From Candidatus Aerophobota bacterium (GTDB lineage: Bacteria > Aerophobota > Aerophobia > Aerophobales > JAGGXI01), in contig JAGGXI010000053.1 of assembly GCA_021163155.1 (NCBI GenBank), positions 1 through 5,210 of the forward strand: a stretch of 5,210 bases of DNA, written 5' to 3'. Positions 1 through 5,210 of this stretch are shown here, one piece after another. Positions within the stretch are counted from its first letter, which is position 1. Every line of letters starts with the position of its first letter. The notes beneath the pieces are model-generated. The model was not told the origin of the DNA and searched no databases. It saw nothing but the letters and a program-made list of their open reading frames with translations. The position numbers and the translations under genes are program-made.

Positions 1-6
1 ACCCAT

Positions 7-34
7 TTGACAAATTTTTTTAAAATGTTATTAT
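7..34 (+). promoter_or_regulatory. Sigma70-type promoter of tRNA-Leu
   Basis: A perfect -35 hexamer TTGACA lies at 7-12. An extended -10, TG-T-TATTAT, lies at 26-34 (hexamer 29-34), with a 16-nt spacer. An overlapping alternative -10, TATAAA at 32-37, would give a 19-nt spacer and is less likely. Transcription would begin around 41, leaving about 25 nt of 5' leader before the tRNA, which RNase P would remove. The match is close to consensus, as expected for a stable RNA gene. The assignment comes from sequence matching only. Confidence 0.75.
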
Positions 35-65
35 AAAATCGTTCTTAAAGCGGATTTAAGATAAA

Positions 66-153
66 GCCGGAGTGGCGGAATTGGTAGACGCAGTGGACTT
101 AAAATCCACTGGATATTATATCCGTGCCGGTTCAAGTCCGGCCTCCGGCACCA
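66..153 (+). tRNA. tRNA-Leu (anticodon TAA)
   Basis: This is a complete class II tRNA of 88 nt including an encoded CCA (151-153). The 7-bp acceptor stem pairs 66-72 with 143-149, and the discriminator is A150. The D arm pairs 75-77 with 89-91 and has GG at 83-84. The anticodon stem is 93-97/105-109 with loop 98-104, and the anticodon TAA is at 100-102. The long variable arm pairs 111-115 with 119-123. The T arm is 126-130/138-142 with loop TTCAAGT. The long variable arm, discriminator A and UAA anticodon together fix the identity as leucine, reading UUA and by wobble UUG. TTA is a common leucine codon in the neighbouring genes, so this should be a heavily used tRNA. No paired base is missing in any arm. 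Confidence 0.98.
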
Positions 154-250
154 ACCTTTGCGAAGGTATTTACCGTATTAGTGAGAGGTAAAACACTAAT
201 ATCTAAATTCTAAACAAATTCAAATCTTAAATTCCAAATAATCAAAAGTA
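154..250 (+). repeat. Post-tRNA spacer: 8-bp hairpin and AAATTC direct repeats
   Basis: The spacer between the tRNA and the next gene contains a perfect 8-bp inverted repeat (176-183 with 194-201, 10-nt loop). A small 5-bp hairpin lies directly after the tRNA (154-158/163-167). A competing 6-bp pairing joins 169-174 with 187-192. From 202 onward the sequence is almost pure A, T and C on this strand, with AAATTC repeated at 205, 216 and 229. No T-run follows either hairpin, so neither is a standard intrinsic terminator. The A-rich AAATTC-type stretch resembles dispersed intergenic repeats I recall from genomes of uncultured bacteria. That resemblance is from memory and is not proven here. Confidence 0.45.
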
Positions 251-254
251 TTGC

Positions 255-259
255 AGAGG
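255..259 (+). promoter_or_regulatory. Shine-Dalgarno site fixing the GTG start at 266
   Basis: AGAGG lies 6 nt before GTG at 266. Nothing resembling a ribosome binding site precedes the longer alternative start, TTG at 251, whose upstream sequence is only A/T-rich repeat. The GTG start also gives a cleaner signal peptide, beginning MKRKLL. Confidence 0.6.
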
Positions 260-265
260 TTCTTC

Positions 266-2746
266 GTGAAAAGAAAATTATTAGTTCTCATATTTGTCTT
301 TATCTTCTCAATAATTGAGGGGTTTATCCCTCCCTTCCCTTTTAGCTCCAATTCCATTGCCAAAGAAAAAAACCTGCAGAGTATTACCCTTTTAGAGTCT
401 TCATCCTTGTCCTTAACTAAAACTCATCTCCAGCTCGGTAATGAATATGCTGAGAGAAGCAGAGAGTTTTTCAAGAAGGCTGTCTCTGAATATAACTTAG
501 CTTTAAAAGAGCCGGGTGCTGATATAAAGCAGATTCGTCTTTTATTAGGAAAACTCTATTATGAACATAAAGACTTTGAGAAAACTATTGAAACTCTCTT
601 GCCTATATATAAAAAAGGGAGGGAAGATTTTCCTTTAGCTAAGTTGTTAGCTCTTTCTTATTTTAAAAAGGGAGAATATGTAGATGCTTTGGCTATCTTT
701 GAAGAATACAAAGAGTGTGAAGATGAGGAATTTTTATTCTTTTATGCAAAAACTTGCGAGGAAAAGAATCTGTATGACAAGGCAATTAAGATATACAATA
801 AAATTGAAAGAGGAAAATATAAACAACTTGCCCAGAAAAGAGTTGCCATTATTAATGCCCAAACTAAAGTTTTAACTGTTGCTGATATCTCCAACTCTCA
901 TATAAGAGAGTTAATTAAGAACTCACCCGGACAAATGGAGTATCCAAATGCAGGAGCAGTCATTCTCTTAAATGAGAATCATTTAGAAATATTGGAAGAT
1001 CAAACAGTAGTAGAGAAGTCTCATTTTCTGGTAAAGATCTTAAATGATAGAGGTAAAGAAAAGTATGGAGAAATAAGATTATTTTATGATTCCACTTATG
1101 AGAAAATAGAGGTAGAATATGCACGCACCATTAAACTTGATGGTAAAATTGCACCAGTAGGAGCGAAGCATATTCATGATGTTTCGGAATATCCTGAGTA
1201 TCCTCTATATAGTAATGCTCACTTAAAGATTATTTCTATGCCTGAATTAAGCGAGGGAGTTGTAATTGAGTACAGAGCAAAAAAGTATATTAATAAATTA
1301 ATCAATAAAAAAGATTTTTGTCAGGACTATGGAATCCAGGATTATGAGCCTTGTCTTAATAAAAAGATTATTTTAACTTTTCCTCTTAGTTATAAGTTTA
1401 ACATTAAAACTTGTAACCCGAAATATATTAATTATCAAATAAATTTTTCTCCTGAGATAAAAATTGTCAATGGGAAGAAAAGCTACATCTGGGAATTTAA
1501 GAATATTCCAGAGATTATTTCTGAGCCACTTATGCCTTCCTATGTTGATATTACTCCCCGTTTCTCTTTTTCTTCTTTTGAGAGTTGGAAAGAAATTTAC
1601 CGGTGGTGGCAAAAATTATTTATAGATAAAATCAATCTGGATGAGACGATTAAGAAAAAAGTGGAGGAGTTGATTAAAGAAAAGTATACAAAAGAAGAAA
1701 AAGCCAAAGCAATCTACCATTGGGTTGCCTCAAAAATTAGGTATGTAGGTGTAGAGTATGGAGAGGCTGGCTTTGAGCCTCATTTTGCTACTGAAATCTT
1801 TAGAAATAAATATGGTGATTGCAAAGACCAGGCAATTCTTTTAATCTCTATGCTCCGTTATGCAGGAATACCTGCTTATCCTGTTCTTGTTTCTACAAAA
1901 GGAAACTGGCCTGTAATTGAAAATTTTCCTACTTTAACCTTTAATCATGCTATTGCTCTTGCTGAGATTGAGGAAAAACCAGTTTTTCTTGACCCTACCG
2001 CTGAAACCACCTCTTTTGGTGATTTGCCTGCAGGAGATCAGGATAGAGTAGTCTTTATTTTCTATGATGAAGAAGGCTTACTAAAGAAAACTCCTTTATT
2101 TTCTTTTCATCACAATAGAAAATGCATAGATACGAAAATAACCGTACATAATGATGAGGCAATTTCGGGAACAATAGAAGTGAACACTTTTGGAAAATAT
2201 GACCAAGAAGAAAGATGGGGATTGAAATACACAAAGCCTCTTTTAATAAAAGAGCATTTTAAATCGGTAATAAATAATCTTTCTCCGGGAGGAGAACTTC
2301 TCCATTATGAGATAAACAATGTAGAAAATCTTAATCAATCCATTCATATTAAGATAGAGTTTAAAGGACCAAAGTTTTTAAAAGAAATGGGGAAAGAGAG
2401 GATAATCCCTCAATTGGGAGGGCTTTCCGCCGCTCTTGTTTCTCGCGAAAAGAGAAACTATCCTTTAGATTTTCAATTTCCTGATGAGTTTCAAAACCTA
2501 TTTAAACTTCAACTTCCTAAAAATTTTGAAGTTAAATACCTCCCTTCCCCTATTGTTAGTGATACAAAATGGTTTACCTATATCAATAAATACAGTTTTT
2601 CCGGTAAAAGCATTTATTTTGAGGAAAGATTGGTTCATAAAAAGGTTACTGTTTCTGTAGAAGAATATGGAGAGTTTAAAAAAATCTATGAAGAAATTGC
2701 TCGCCAAGCAGATAAACAGGCTGTCTTGAGAAAGATAGAGAAATGA
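266..2746 (+). CDS. Secreted TPR / DUF3857 / transglutaminase-like domain protein
   Basis: This 826-residue exported protein has an N-terminal signal peptide: the basic MKRK, a hydrophobic core at about residues 5-21, and a plausible signal peptidase I site after Ala32 (S-I-A). No lipobox cysteine is seen. Residues about 55-190 are helical with TPR-like repeats (for example the stretch ending in GEYVDALAIFEEY). Residues about 225-400 match DUF3857, a beta-rich domain usually found just before a transglutaminase-like core. The core (about 475-580) keeps a full Cys-His-Asp triad: Cys519 in YGDCKD, His561 in FNHAIA and Asp576 in LDPT. It is therefore probably active as a thiol peptidase or transglutaminase-like enzyme, though the substrate is unknown. 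The C-terminal 240 residues are beta-rich, as in other family members. GTG at 266 is chosen over TTG at 251 because of the ribosome binding site. The physiological role cannot be deduced; I infer a periplasmic or surface location. Confidence 0.88.
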   Translation: MKRKLLVLIFVFIFSIIEGFIPPFPFSSNSIAKEKNLQSITLLESSSLSLTKTHLQLGNEYAERSREFFKKAVSEYNLALKEPGADIKQIRLLLGKLYYEHKDFEKTIETLLPIYKKGREDFPLAKLLALSYFKKGEYVDALAIFEEYKECEDEEFLFFYAKTCEEKNLYDKAIKIYNKIERGKYKQLAQKRVAIINAQTKVLTVADISNSHIRELIKNSPGQMEYPNAGAVILLNENHLEILEDQTVVEKSHFLVKILNDRGKEKYGEIRLFYDSTYEKIEVEYARTIKLDGKIAPVGAKHIHDVSEYPEYPLYSNAHLKIISMPELSEGVVIEYRAKKYINKLINKKDFCQDYGIQDYEPCLNKKIILTFPLSYKFNIKTCNPKYINYQINFSPEIKIVNGKKSYIWEFKNIPEIISEPLMPSYVDITPRFSFSSFESWKEIYRWWQKLFIDKINLDETIKKKVEELIKEKYTKEEKAKAIYHWVASKIRYVGVEYGEAGFEPHFATEIFRNKYGDCKDQAILLISMLRYAGIPAYPVLVSTKGNWPVIENFPTLTFNHAIALAEIEEKPVFLDPTAETTSFGDLPAGDQDRVVFIFYDEEGLLKKTPLFSFHHNRKCIDTKITVHNDEAISGTIEVNTFGKYDQEERWGLKYTKPLLIKEHFKSVINNLSPGGELLHYEINNVENLNQSIHIKIEFKGPKFLKEMGKERIIPQLGGLSAALVSREKRNYPLDFQFPDEFQNLFKLQLPKNFEVKYLPSPIVSDTKWFTYINKYSFSGKSIYFEERLVHKKVTVSVEEYGEFKKIYEEIARQADKQAVLRKIEK

Positions 2747-2790
2747 GCAACTATTATGGAGAATTTAAATTTAAAAGAAGAAAAAAATGA
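2743..2790 (+). CDS. Possible 15-codon linker ORF between the DUF3857 and UVR genes
   Basis: ATG at 2743 overlaps the stop of the upstream gene as ATGA (2743-2746). Its own TGA (2788-2790) overlaps the start of the next gene as ATGA (2787-2790). The peptide would be MSNYYGEFKFKRRKK, which is very basic at its C-terminus. The ORF fills the gap exactly and could carry ribosomes from one gene to the next by termination-reinitiation. No clear Shine-Dalgarno precedes it, and an overlapping 11-codon frame (ATG 2756, stop 2789-2791) also exists, so chance is a real alternative. Its start shares the eight bases ATGAGCAA with the following gene's start, which might reflect a small duplication. Confidence 0.25.
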   Translation: MSNYYGEFKFKRRKK

Positions 2791-3548
2791 GCAAAGATAT
2801 TAGCAGAATAATTGAGGGATGGGATTATAAACTCGGTCAGATTTCGGTAAGGAAAATAAGAGGGGATGATGGCAAAGAGAAAATACAGATGAGGGTAGAT
2901 TTAGGAGTACTTCAAATGGAGACAGAGGGAAGGCCTGATGGAAAAAGACCTCATAATAAGGAATCTTTTTTTGAGTATTATCTTTCCCAACTGGAAGAGT
3001 ATAAAGCTAAAAAGAGACTTACGAATGATTTTGTATTAAATGATGAAGCTTGCGAAAAGCTATACAAAGAAGCTATACAATATTATCAAAGATATCTTAG
3101 TTTATTTTACCTCAAGGAGTATCAAGGGGTAATAAGAGACACTGAACGCAACTTGAAAGCTCACAGTTTCGCTATAGATTATACTACCAGTGAAAAATAT
3201 AAAGCTCTCTTTATAGAAGCTATACCTTACATAATAATGATGAATACAAAAGCAAAAGCACTGCTAAAACAGGAAGAAGAGCATTATGATGAAGCCTTGA
3301 GAGAAATTAAAAGAGGAACAGAAAAGATAGGTGAATTTTTTAGAAATTACTCTCAACCAAAGATGATAGAAGATAGTAAAGAGATTAAATCTCTAAGGGA
3401 ATTAGCTAAACAAATTCAAAAGAGTTCCCCTTTAACAGAATTGAAAAGATTGAAGATAGAATTAACAGAAGCTATAAGAAGAGAAGATTTTGAAAAAGCT
3501 GCCCTACTTAGAGATAGAATAAAACAAATAGAGAATAGAGACCTCTGA
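2787..3548 (+). CDS. UVR (UvrB/UvrC) motif-containing protein
   Basis: This soluble 253-residue protein has no signal peptide or membrane segment. The C-terminus (about 214-250) is a clear UVR motif: L-x-x-L-K-x-x-L-x-x-A-I-x-x-E-D-F-E-K-A-A-x-L-R-D-R-I. In UvrB and UvrC this helical hairpin mediates their mutual contact; in McsA and Clp proteins a similar motif serves other protein-protein interactions. The N-terminus has a conserved-looking block, RVDLGVLQMETEGRPDG (36-52), which I recognise from UVR-bearing proteins annotated in Planctomycetota and similar phyla. The middle (about 85-195) is helical and TPR-like. No nuclease or helicase motif is present, so this is not UvrB or UvrC but probably a protein-binding adaptor. 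The start at 2787 follows a modest AGAAG site (2776-2780, 6-nt spacing). The 40-nt gap to the upstream gene suggests co-transcription. The partner is unknown. Confidence 0.85.
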   Translation: MSKDISRIIEGWDYKLGQISVRKIRGDDGKEKIQMRVDLGVLQMETEGRPDGKRPHNKESFFEYYLSQLEEYKAKKRLTNDFVLNDEACEKLYKEAIQYYQRYLSLFYLKEYQGVIRDTERNLKAHSFAIDYTTSEKYKALFIEAIPYIIMMNTKAKALLKQEEEHYDEALREIKRGTEKIGEFFRNYSQPKMIEDSKEIKSLRELAKQIQKSSPLTELKRLKIELTEAIRREDFEKAALLRDRIKQIENRDL

Positions 3549-3566
3549 AAAACCTCCAGAGGCCTC
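3538..3566 (+). other. GC-rich hairpin overlapping the stop of the UVR gene
   Basis: The segment 3538-3547 pairs with 3557-3566 as ten pairs with a single A-C mismatch (3541/3563) around a 9-nt loop. The stem includes the last codons of the UVR gene, and the TGA (3546-3548) sits at the top of the left arm. No T-run follows directly, so it is not a canonical intrinsic terminator. It may protect the mRNA 3' end or act with the downstream hairpins. Confidence 0.55.
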
Positions 3567-3575
3567 AATCTGTGT

Positions 3576-3629
3576 AATCTCGATTTTTTATCTACGAAAT
3601 CAGAGATTTCTGACTTTTTCAGAAATCTC
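3576..3629 (+). promoter_or_regulatory. Two mutually exclusive hairpins upstream of the sirtuin gene
   Basis: Hairpin A pairs 3576-3586 with 3597-3608, 11 bp with a bulged A3602 and a 10-nt loop. Hairpin B pairs 3603-3613 with 3619-3629, 11 continuous bp with a 5-nt loop. Both use GAGATT at 3603-3608, because the octamer AATCTCGA occurs at 3576 and again at 3624, so only one can form at a time. Hairpin A is followed after 6 nt by a T5 run (3615-3619) that lies in the loop of hairpin B, which is loosely like a terminator/antiterminator pair. Hairpin B ends about 6 nt before the sirtuin ribosome binding site. A dispersed palindromic repeat is an equally good explanation. Confidence 0.45.
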
Positions 3630-3634
3630 GAATA

Positions 3635-3642
3635 AAGAAGAG
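3635..3642 (+). promoter_or_regulatory. Ribosome binding site of the sirtuin gene
   Basis: The purine-rich AAGAAGAG lies 4-6 nt before ATG 3647, depending on which part pairs with 16S rRNA. It is a moderate match to AAGGAG, lies just outside hairpin B and supports the chosen start. Confidence 0.5.
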
Positions 3643-3646
3643 AACG

Positions 3647-4432
3647 ATGGATAAAGATTTAAAGCTTGAGGAAAAATTAAAAAAGATAAGAGAGCTTCTA
3701 AAAAATTCAAAAGCAGCTTACGCTCTTACTGGCGCAGGCATTTCTACAGAGTCAGGAATCCAGGATTTTCGAAGTCCGAAATCAGGTCTCTGGCAAAAGG
3801 CAAATCCAGAGGAGGTATCTTCTATTAGAGCTTTTGAAGAAAAACCAGCTATGTTTTATCAATTTTGGTATGAAAGATACAAAACTCTAAAGAAAGCTTC
3901 TCCCAATATAACTCACTATTTTTTAGCTGAATTAGAGAAAAAGGGACTAATCAAAGGAATTATTACTCAAAATATAGACAGTCTTCACCAAAGAGCTTCA
4001 TCAATTAAAGTTTTAGAATGCCATGGCAGTTTTAAATATGGATACTGCTATCGCTGTAAAAAAAAGTATTTAATGAAAGATGTCTTTGAGAAATACGAAA
4101 AAACAGGCGATTTTACCTGTGAGGAGTGTAAAAGCCCTATAAAGCCGAATGTTGTCTTATTTGGAGAGGCTTTAACAGCTGATTTTCAAGAAGCCTGGGA
4201 GAAAATAGAAAAAGAGTGTGACTTGCTTCTTGTTTTAGGGACATCACTTTTAGTTTATCCTGTAGCAGACCTTGTATCCATAGCAAAGGCGAAAAAAGCC
4301 AAATTGATAATAATAAATAGAGACCTCACTCCTTACGATGATGATGCAGATGTGGTTATTCATAATGAACTCCATAAAGTGATAAGTAAGCTTGATACTT
4401 TAGTATTTCAAGAGAGAGCAGTAAAGCATTGA
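3647..4432 (+). CDS. cobB: Sir2-family NAD-dependent protein deacylase (sirtuin)
   Basis: This cytoplasmic sirtuin of 261 residues is full length for a bacterial enzyme. It removes acetyl or other acyl groups from lysines using NAD, releasing nicotinamide and O-acyl-ADP-ribose. All core motifs are visible: GAGIST (29-34) and DFRS (40-43) of the NAD pocket, TQNIDSLH (107-114), and catalytic His126 in CHG. Four zinc-binding cysteines are present as two CxxC pairs (C134/C137 and C158/C161), followed by KPNVVLFGE (166-174) and GTSLLVYP (198-205). The KPNVV-FGE and GTSL-VYP signatures resemble Thermotoga Sir2, so class U is likely, rather than class III (CobB/SIRT5), which usually has a Tyr-Arg pair for succinyl groups. 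One oddity is GIQDFRS, where most members have GIPDFRS (Gln39 for Pro). The symbol is used generically. No acetyltransferase or acetyl-CoA synthetase gene is adjacent, so its target is not suggested by context. Confidence 0.95.
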   Translation: MDKDLKLEEKLKKIRELLKNSKAAYALTGAGISTESGIQDFRSPKSGLWQKANPEEVSSIRAFEEKPAMFYQFWYERYKTLKKASPNITHYFLAELEKKGLIKGIITQNIDSLHQRASSIKVLECHGSFKYGYCYRCKKKYLMKDVFEKYEKTGDFTCEECKSPIKPNVVLFGEALTADFQEAWEKIEKECDLLLVLGTSLLVYPVADLVSIAKAKKAKLIIINRDLTPYDDDADVVIHNELHKVISKLDTLVFQERAVKH

Positions 4433-4539
4433 GGGAAAATGTCCTGAGATATTGAGATATTCTTGGAATGAGTGGATGAGGAAAAAAGTAGATGCTAACG
4501 CATAAAGAGAATGAGAAGAACTCATTAAAGTTCTCCACC

Positions 4540-4617
4540 TGGGTAGGGGAGGCTTTAGCCTCCCAATCGCTTTTTAACTCTTGCTTTATAAAGGGCGATT
4601 AGTCTCGCCCCTACCCA
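4540..4617. repeat. 78-bp palindromic intergenic element with 10-bp inverted termini
   Basis: The ends are perfect inverted repeats: TGGGTAGGGG at 4540-4549 and CCCCTACCCA at 4608-4617. Inside are a 7-bp hairpin (4547-4553/4558-4564, loop TTTA), a 12-pair hairpin with two G-T wobbles (4565-4576/4589-4600) and an alternative 6-bp hairpin (4593-4598/4605-4610). Outer pairing plus two inner hairpins would make a three-way junction. It is more GC-rich than its surroundings and non-coding. It looks like a MITE- or REP-like dispersed repeat; GTAGGGGCGA-type ends are, from memory, common in intergenic repeats of many bacteria. No obvious target-site duplication flanks it. Confidence 0.6.
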
Positions 4618-4620
4618 CAA

Positions 4621-4648
4621 GTGGGTTGTTTAAAATTTTAGTGGGTTG
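4621..4648 (+). repeat. GTGGGTTG direct repeat flanking a 10-bp AT palindrome
   Basis: GTGGGTTG occurs at 4621-4628 and 4641-4648, with 20 bp from start to start (about two helical turns). Between them lies the perfect palindrome TAAAATTTTA (4631-4640). A partial copy, TAGGTT, follows at 4652. The arrangement upstream of comM could be a protein-binding site, or simply part of the neighbouring repeat. CCCA at the end of the preceding element can also pair with TGGG at 4622-4625 as a small hairpin. Confidence 0.35.
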
Positions 4649-4702
4649 AAATAGGTTAAAAATAGAGGGAAAGAAGTTCTTAAATCACCTAAATGAGAAG
4701 GG

Positions 4703-4708
4703 AAGGAG
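4703..4708 (+). promoter_or_regulatory. Ribosome binding site of comM
   Basis: AAGGAG matches the consensus well but sits only 3 nt before ATG 4712, closer than the usual 5-9 nt. The start is nevertheless supported by the protein, because family members begin with a near-identical M-x-x-K-V-Y-S/T-x-A segment. Confidence 0.55.
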
Positions 4709-4711
4709 AAG

Positions 4712-5210
4712 ATGTTTTCCAAAGTTTATACCAGTGCTTTAATGGGAATAGATGCTTACCCTGTAGAGGTAGAGATTGATATAAGGCCTGGTCTTCCCAA
4801 CTTTAATATTGTGGGGCTGCCCGACACCGCAGTAAAAGAGGCTAAGGAAAGAGTTACTGCCGCCATTAAGAACTCCCAGTTTAATTTTCCTCAGCAAAGA
4901 ATTACCGTAAATTTAGCTCCCGCAGATATAAAAAAAGAAGGAACTTCTTTCGACCTTCCTATAGCCATAGGTATTCTGAAGGCTACAGGTGCAATAGAAA
5001 ATAATGAGATTTCTAAGTTTATCCTTTTAGGAGAGTTAGCTCTTGATGGAGGAATACGCAAAGTTAATGGAGTGCTTTCCATAGCTCTGGAAGCAAAAAA
5101 GAGAGAGAAAAGGGGGATTCTTCTTCCTTACGATAACGCCCGAGAAGCATCGGTAGTGCAAGATATAAATATTTTTCCCTTAGAGAGCCTCTCTCAAGCA
5201 GTGCAATTTC
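4712..5210 (+). CDS. comM: YifB/ComM-family Mg-chelatase-like AAA ATPase, N-terminal part
   Basis: The gene runs off the right edge after 166 codons, out of about 500 in the family. The visible part is the ChlI-like N-terminal domain, with family blocks GIDAYPVEVEIDIRPGLPNF (12-31), VGLPDTAVKEAKERV (34-48), ITVNLAPADIKKEG (64-77), FDLPIAIG (80-87) and LGELALDGGIRKVNG (106-120). The Walker motifs and C-terminal domain lie beyond the window. In naturally transformable bacteria ComM is a hexameric helicase that promotes branch migration of recombining DNA. Homologues are also widespread in bacteria not known to be transformable, where the role is less clear (E. coli yifB). The reading frame is intact to the edge. 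Its usual neighbours (dprA, topA and similar) are not seen upstream; any downstream ones fall outside the window. Confidence 0.95.
   Translation, partial: MFSKVYTSALMGIDAYPVEVEIDIRPGLPNFNIVGLPDTAVKEAKERVTAAIKNSQFNFPQQRITVNLAPADIKKEGTSFDLPIAIGILKATGAIENNEISKFILLGELALDGGIRKVNGVLSIALEAKKREKRGILLPYDNAREASVVQDINIFPLESLSQAVQF

Larger units (their letters stand above)
4433..4711 (+). other. 279-nt intergenic region between the sirtuin and comM
   Basis: I find no convincing gene here on either strand. The first part (4433-4535) holds an 8-bp tandem repeat TGAGATAT (4445-4460) and two overlapping weak hairpins (4510-4515/4521-4526 and 4517-4522/4529-4534). The middle holds the palindromic element at 4540-4617. 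The last part is A/G-rich and carries a GTGGGTTG direct repeat and then the ribosome binding site of the next gene. No clear sigma70 promoter or T-tailed terminator could be picked out, although a promoter for comM would be expected here. Confidence 0.6.

Noticed and set aside
154-201. Intrinsic terminator for tRNA-Leu
   Set aside because: Hairpins exist but none is followed by a T-run, so a terminator call is not supported; tRNA transcripts may end elsewhere or be processed.
684-875. 63-codon + strand ORF inside the transglutaminase-like gene
   Set aside because: It lies wholly within a gene with clear domains in another frame and has no recognisable motif or ribosome binding site; it is a frame shadow.
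1373-1612. 79-codon minus-strand ORF
   Set aside because: It is antisense to the DUF3857/transglutaminase region and its composition reflects the reverse of that gene; no family is recognisable.
2498-2707. 69-codon minus-strand ORF
   Set aside because: It is antisense to the C-terminus of the same gene, has a low-complexity F/N/K-rich product and no supporting signal.
4445-4460. TGAGATAT tandem duplication after the sirtuin gene
   Set aside because: Two short copies in non-coding A/T-rich sequence can arise by slippage; there is no sign of function.
4356-4538. 60-codon minus-strand ORF across the sirtuin 3' end and spacer
   Set aside because: It partly overlaps a certain gene, has no ribosome binding site that I can see, and its product resembles no known protein.
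4891-5082. 63-codon minus-strand ORF inside comM
   Set aside because: It is antisense to a strongly conserved coding region.
1-5210. CRISPR array, toxin-antitoxin, phage or defence genes
   Set aside because: No regularly spaced repeats, nuclease, transposase, integrase or toxin-like small gene pair is visible on either strand.

Overview
This A+T-rich bacterial chromosomal window holds one tRNA gene, three complete protein-coding genes and the 5' part of a fourth. All are on the + strand, and several structured intergenic stretches separate them. The short TTA-rich genes, the UVR-motif protein of a type I associate with Planctomycetota, Omnitrophota and related uncultured lineages, and the AT-rich and palindromic intergenic repeats suggest a genome from an uncultured candidate phylum, possibly Omnitrophota-like. 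That placement is an inference and has not been tested by any search.

Layout. A consensus-like sigma70 promoter (7-34) drives tRNA-Leu(UAA) (66-153, CCA encoded). After a short repeat-rich spacer comes a secreted protein combining TPR-like helices, DUF3857 and a transglutaminase-like domain (best start GTG at 266, end 2746). Forty nucleotides later a 253-residue protein ends in a UVR (UvrB/UvrC) motif (2787-3548). The gap between these two genes is spanned exactly by a 15-codon ORF that overlaps both neighbours by ATGA. A 98-nt gap with strong, mutually exclusive hairpins leads to a class U-like Sir2 NAD-dependent deacylase (3647-4432). A 279-nt gap holds a compact element with 10-bp inverted termini (4540-4617) and a short direct repeat. 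The window ends inside a YifB/ComM-type AAA ATPase gene (from 4712).

The four protein genes do not form an obvious pathway. The first two look co-transcribed. The sirtuin could be on the same transcript or separate from it. The ComM-like ATPase follows a repeat-bearing spacer and may be an independent unit. Two genes have a plausible nucleic-acid or protein-maintenance flavour (UVR motif, ComM), but I see no complete novel system here. The parts most worth a second look are the ATGA-linked mini-ORF, the switch-like hairpins before the sirtuin and the palindromic element at 4540-4617.
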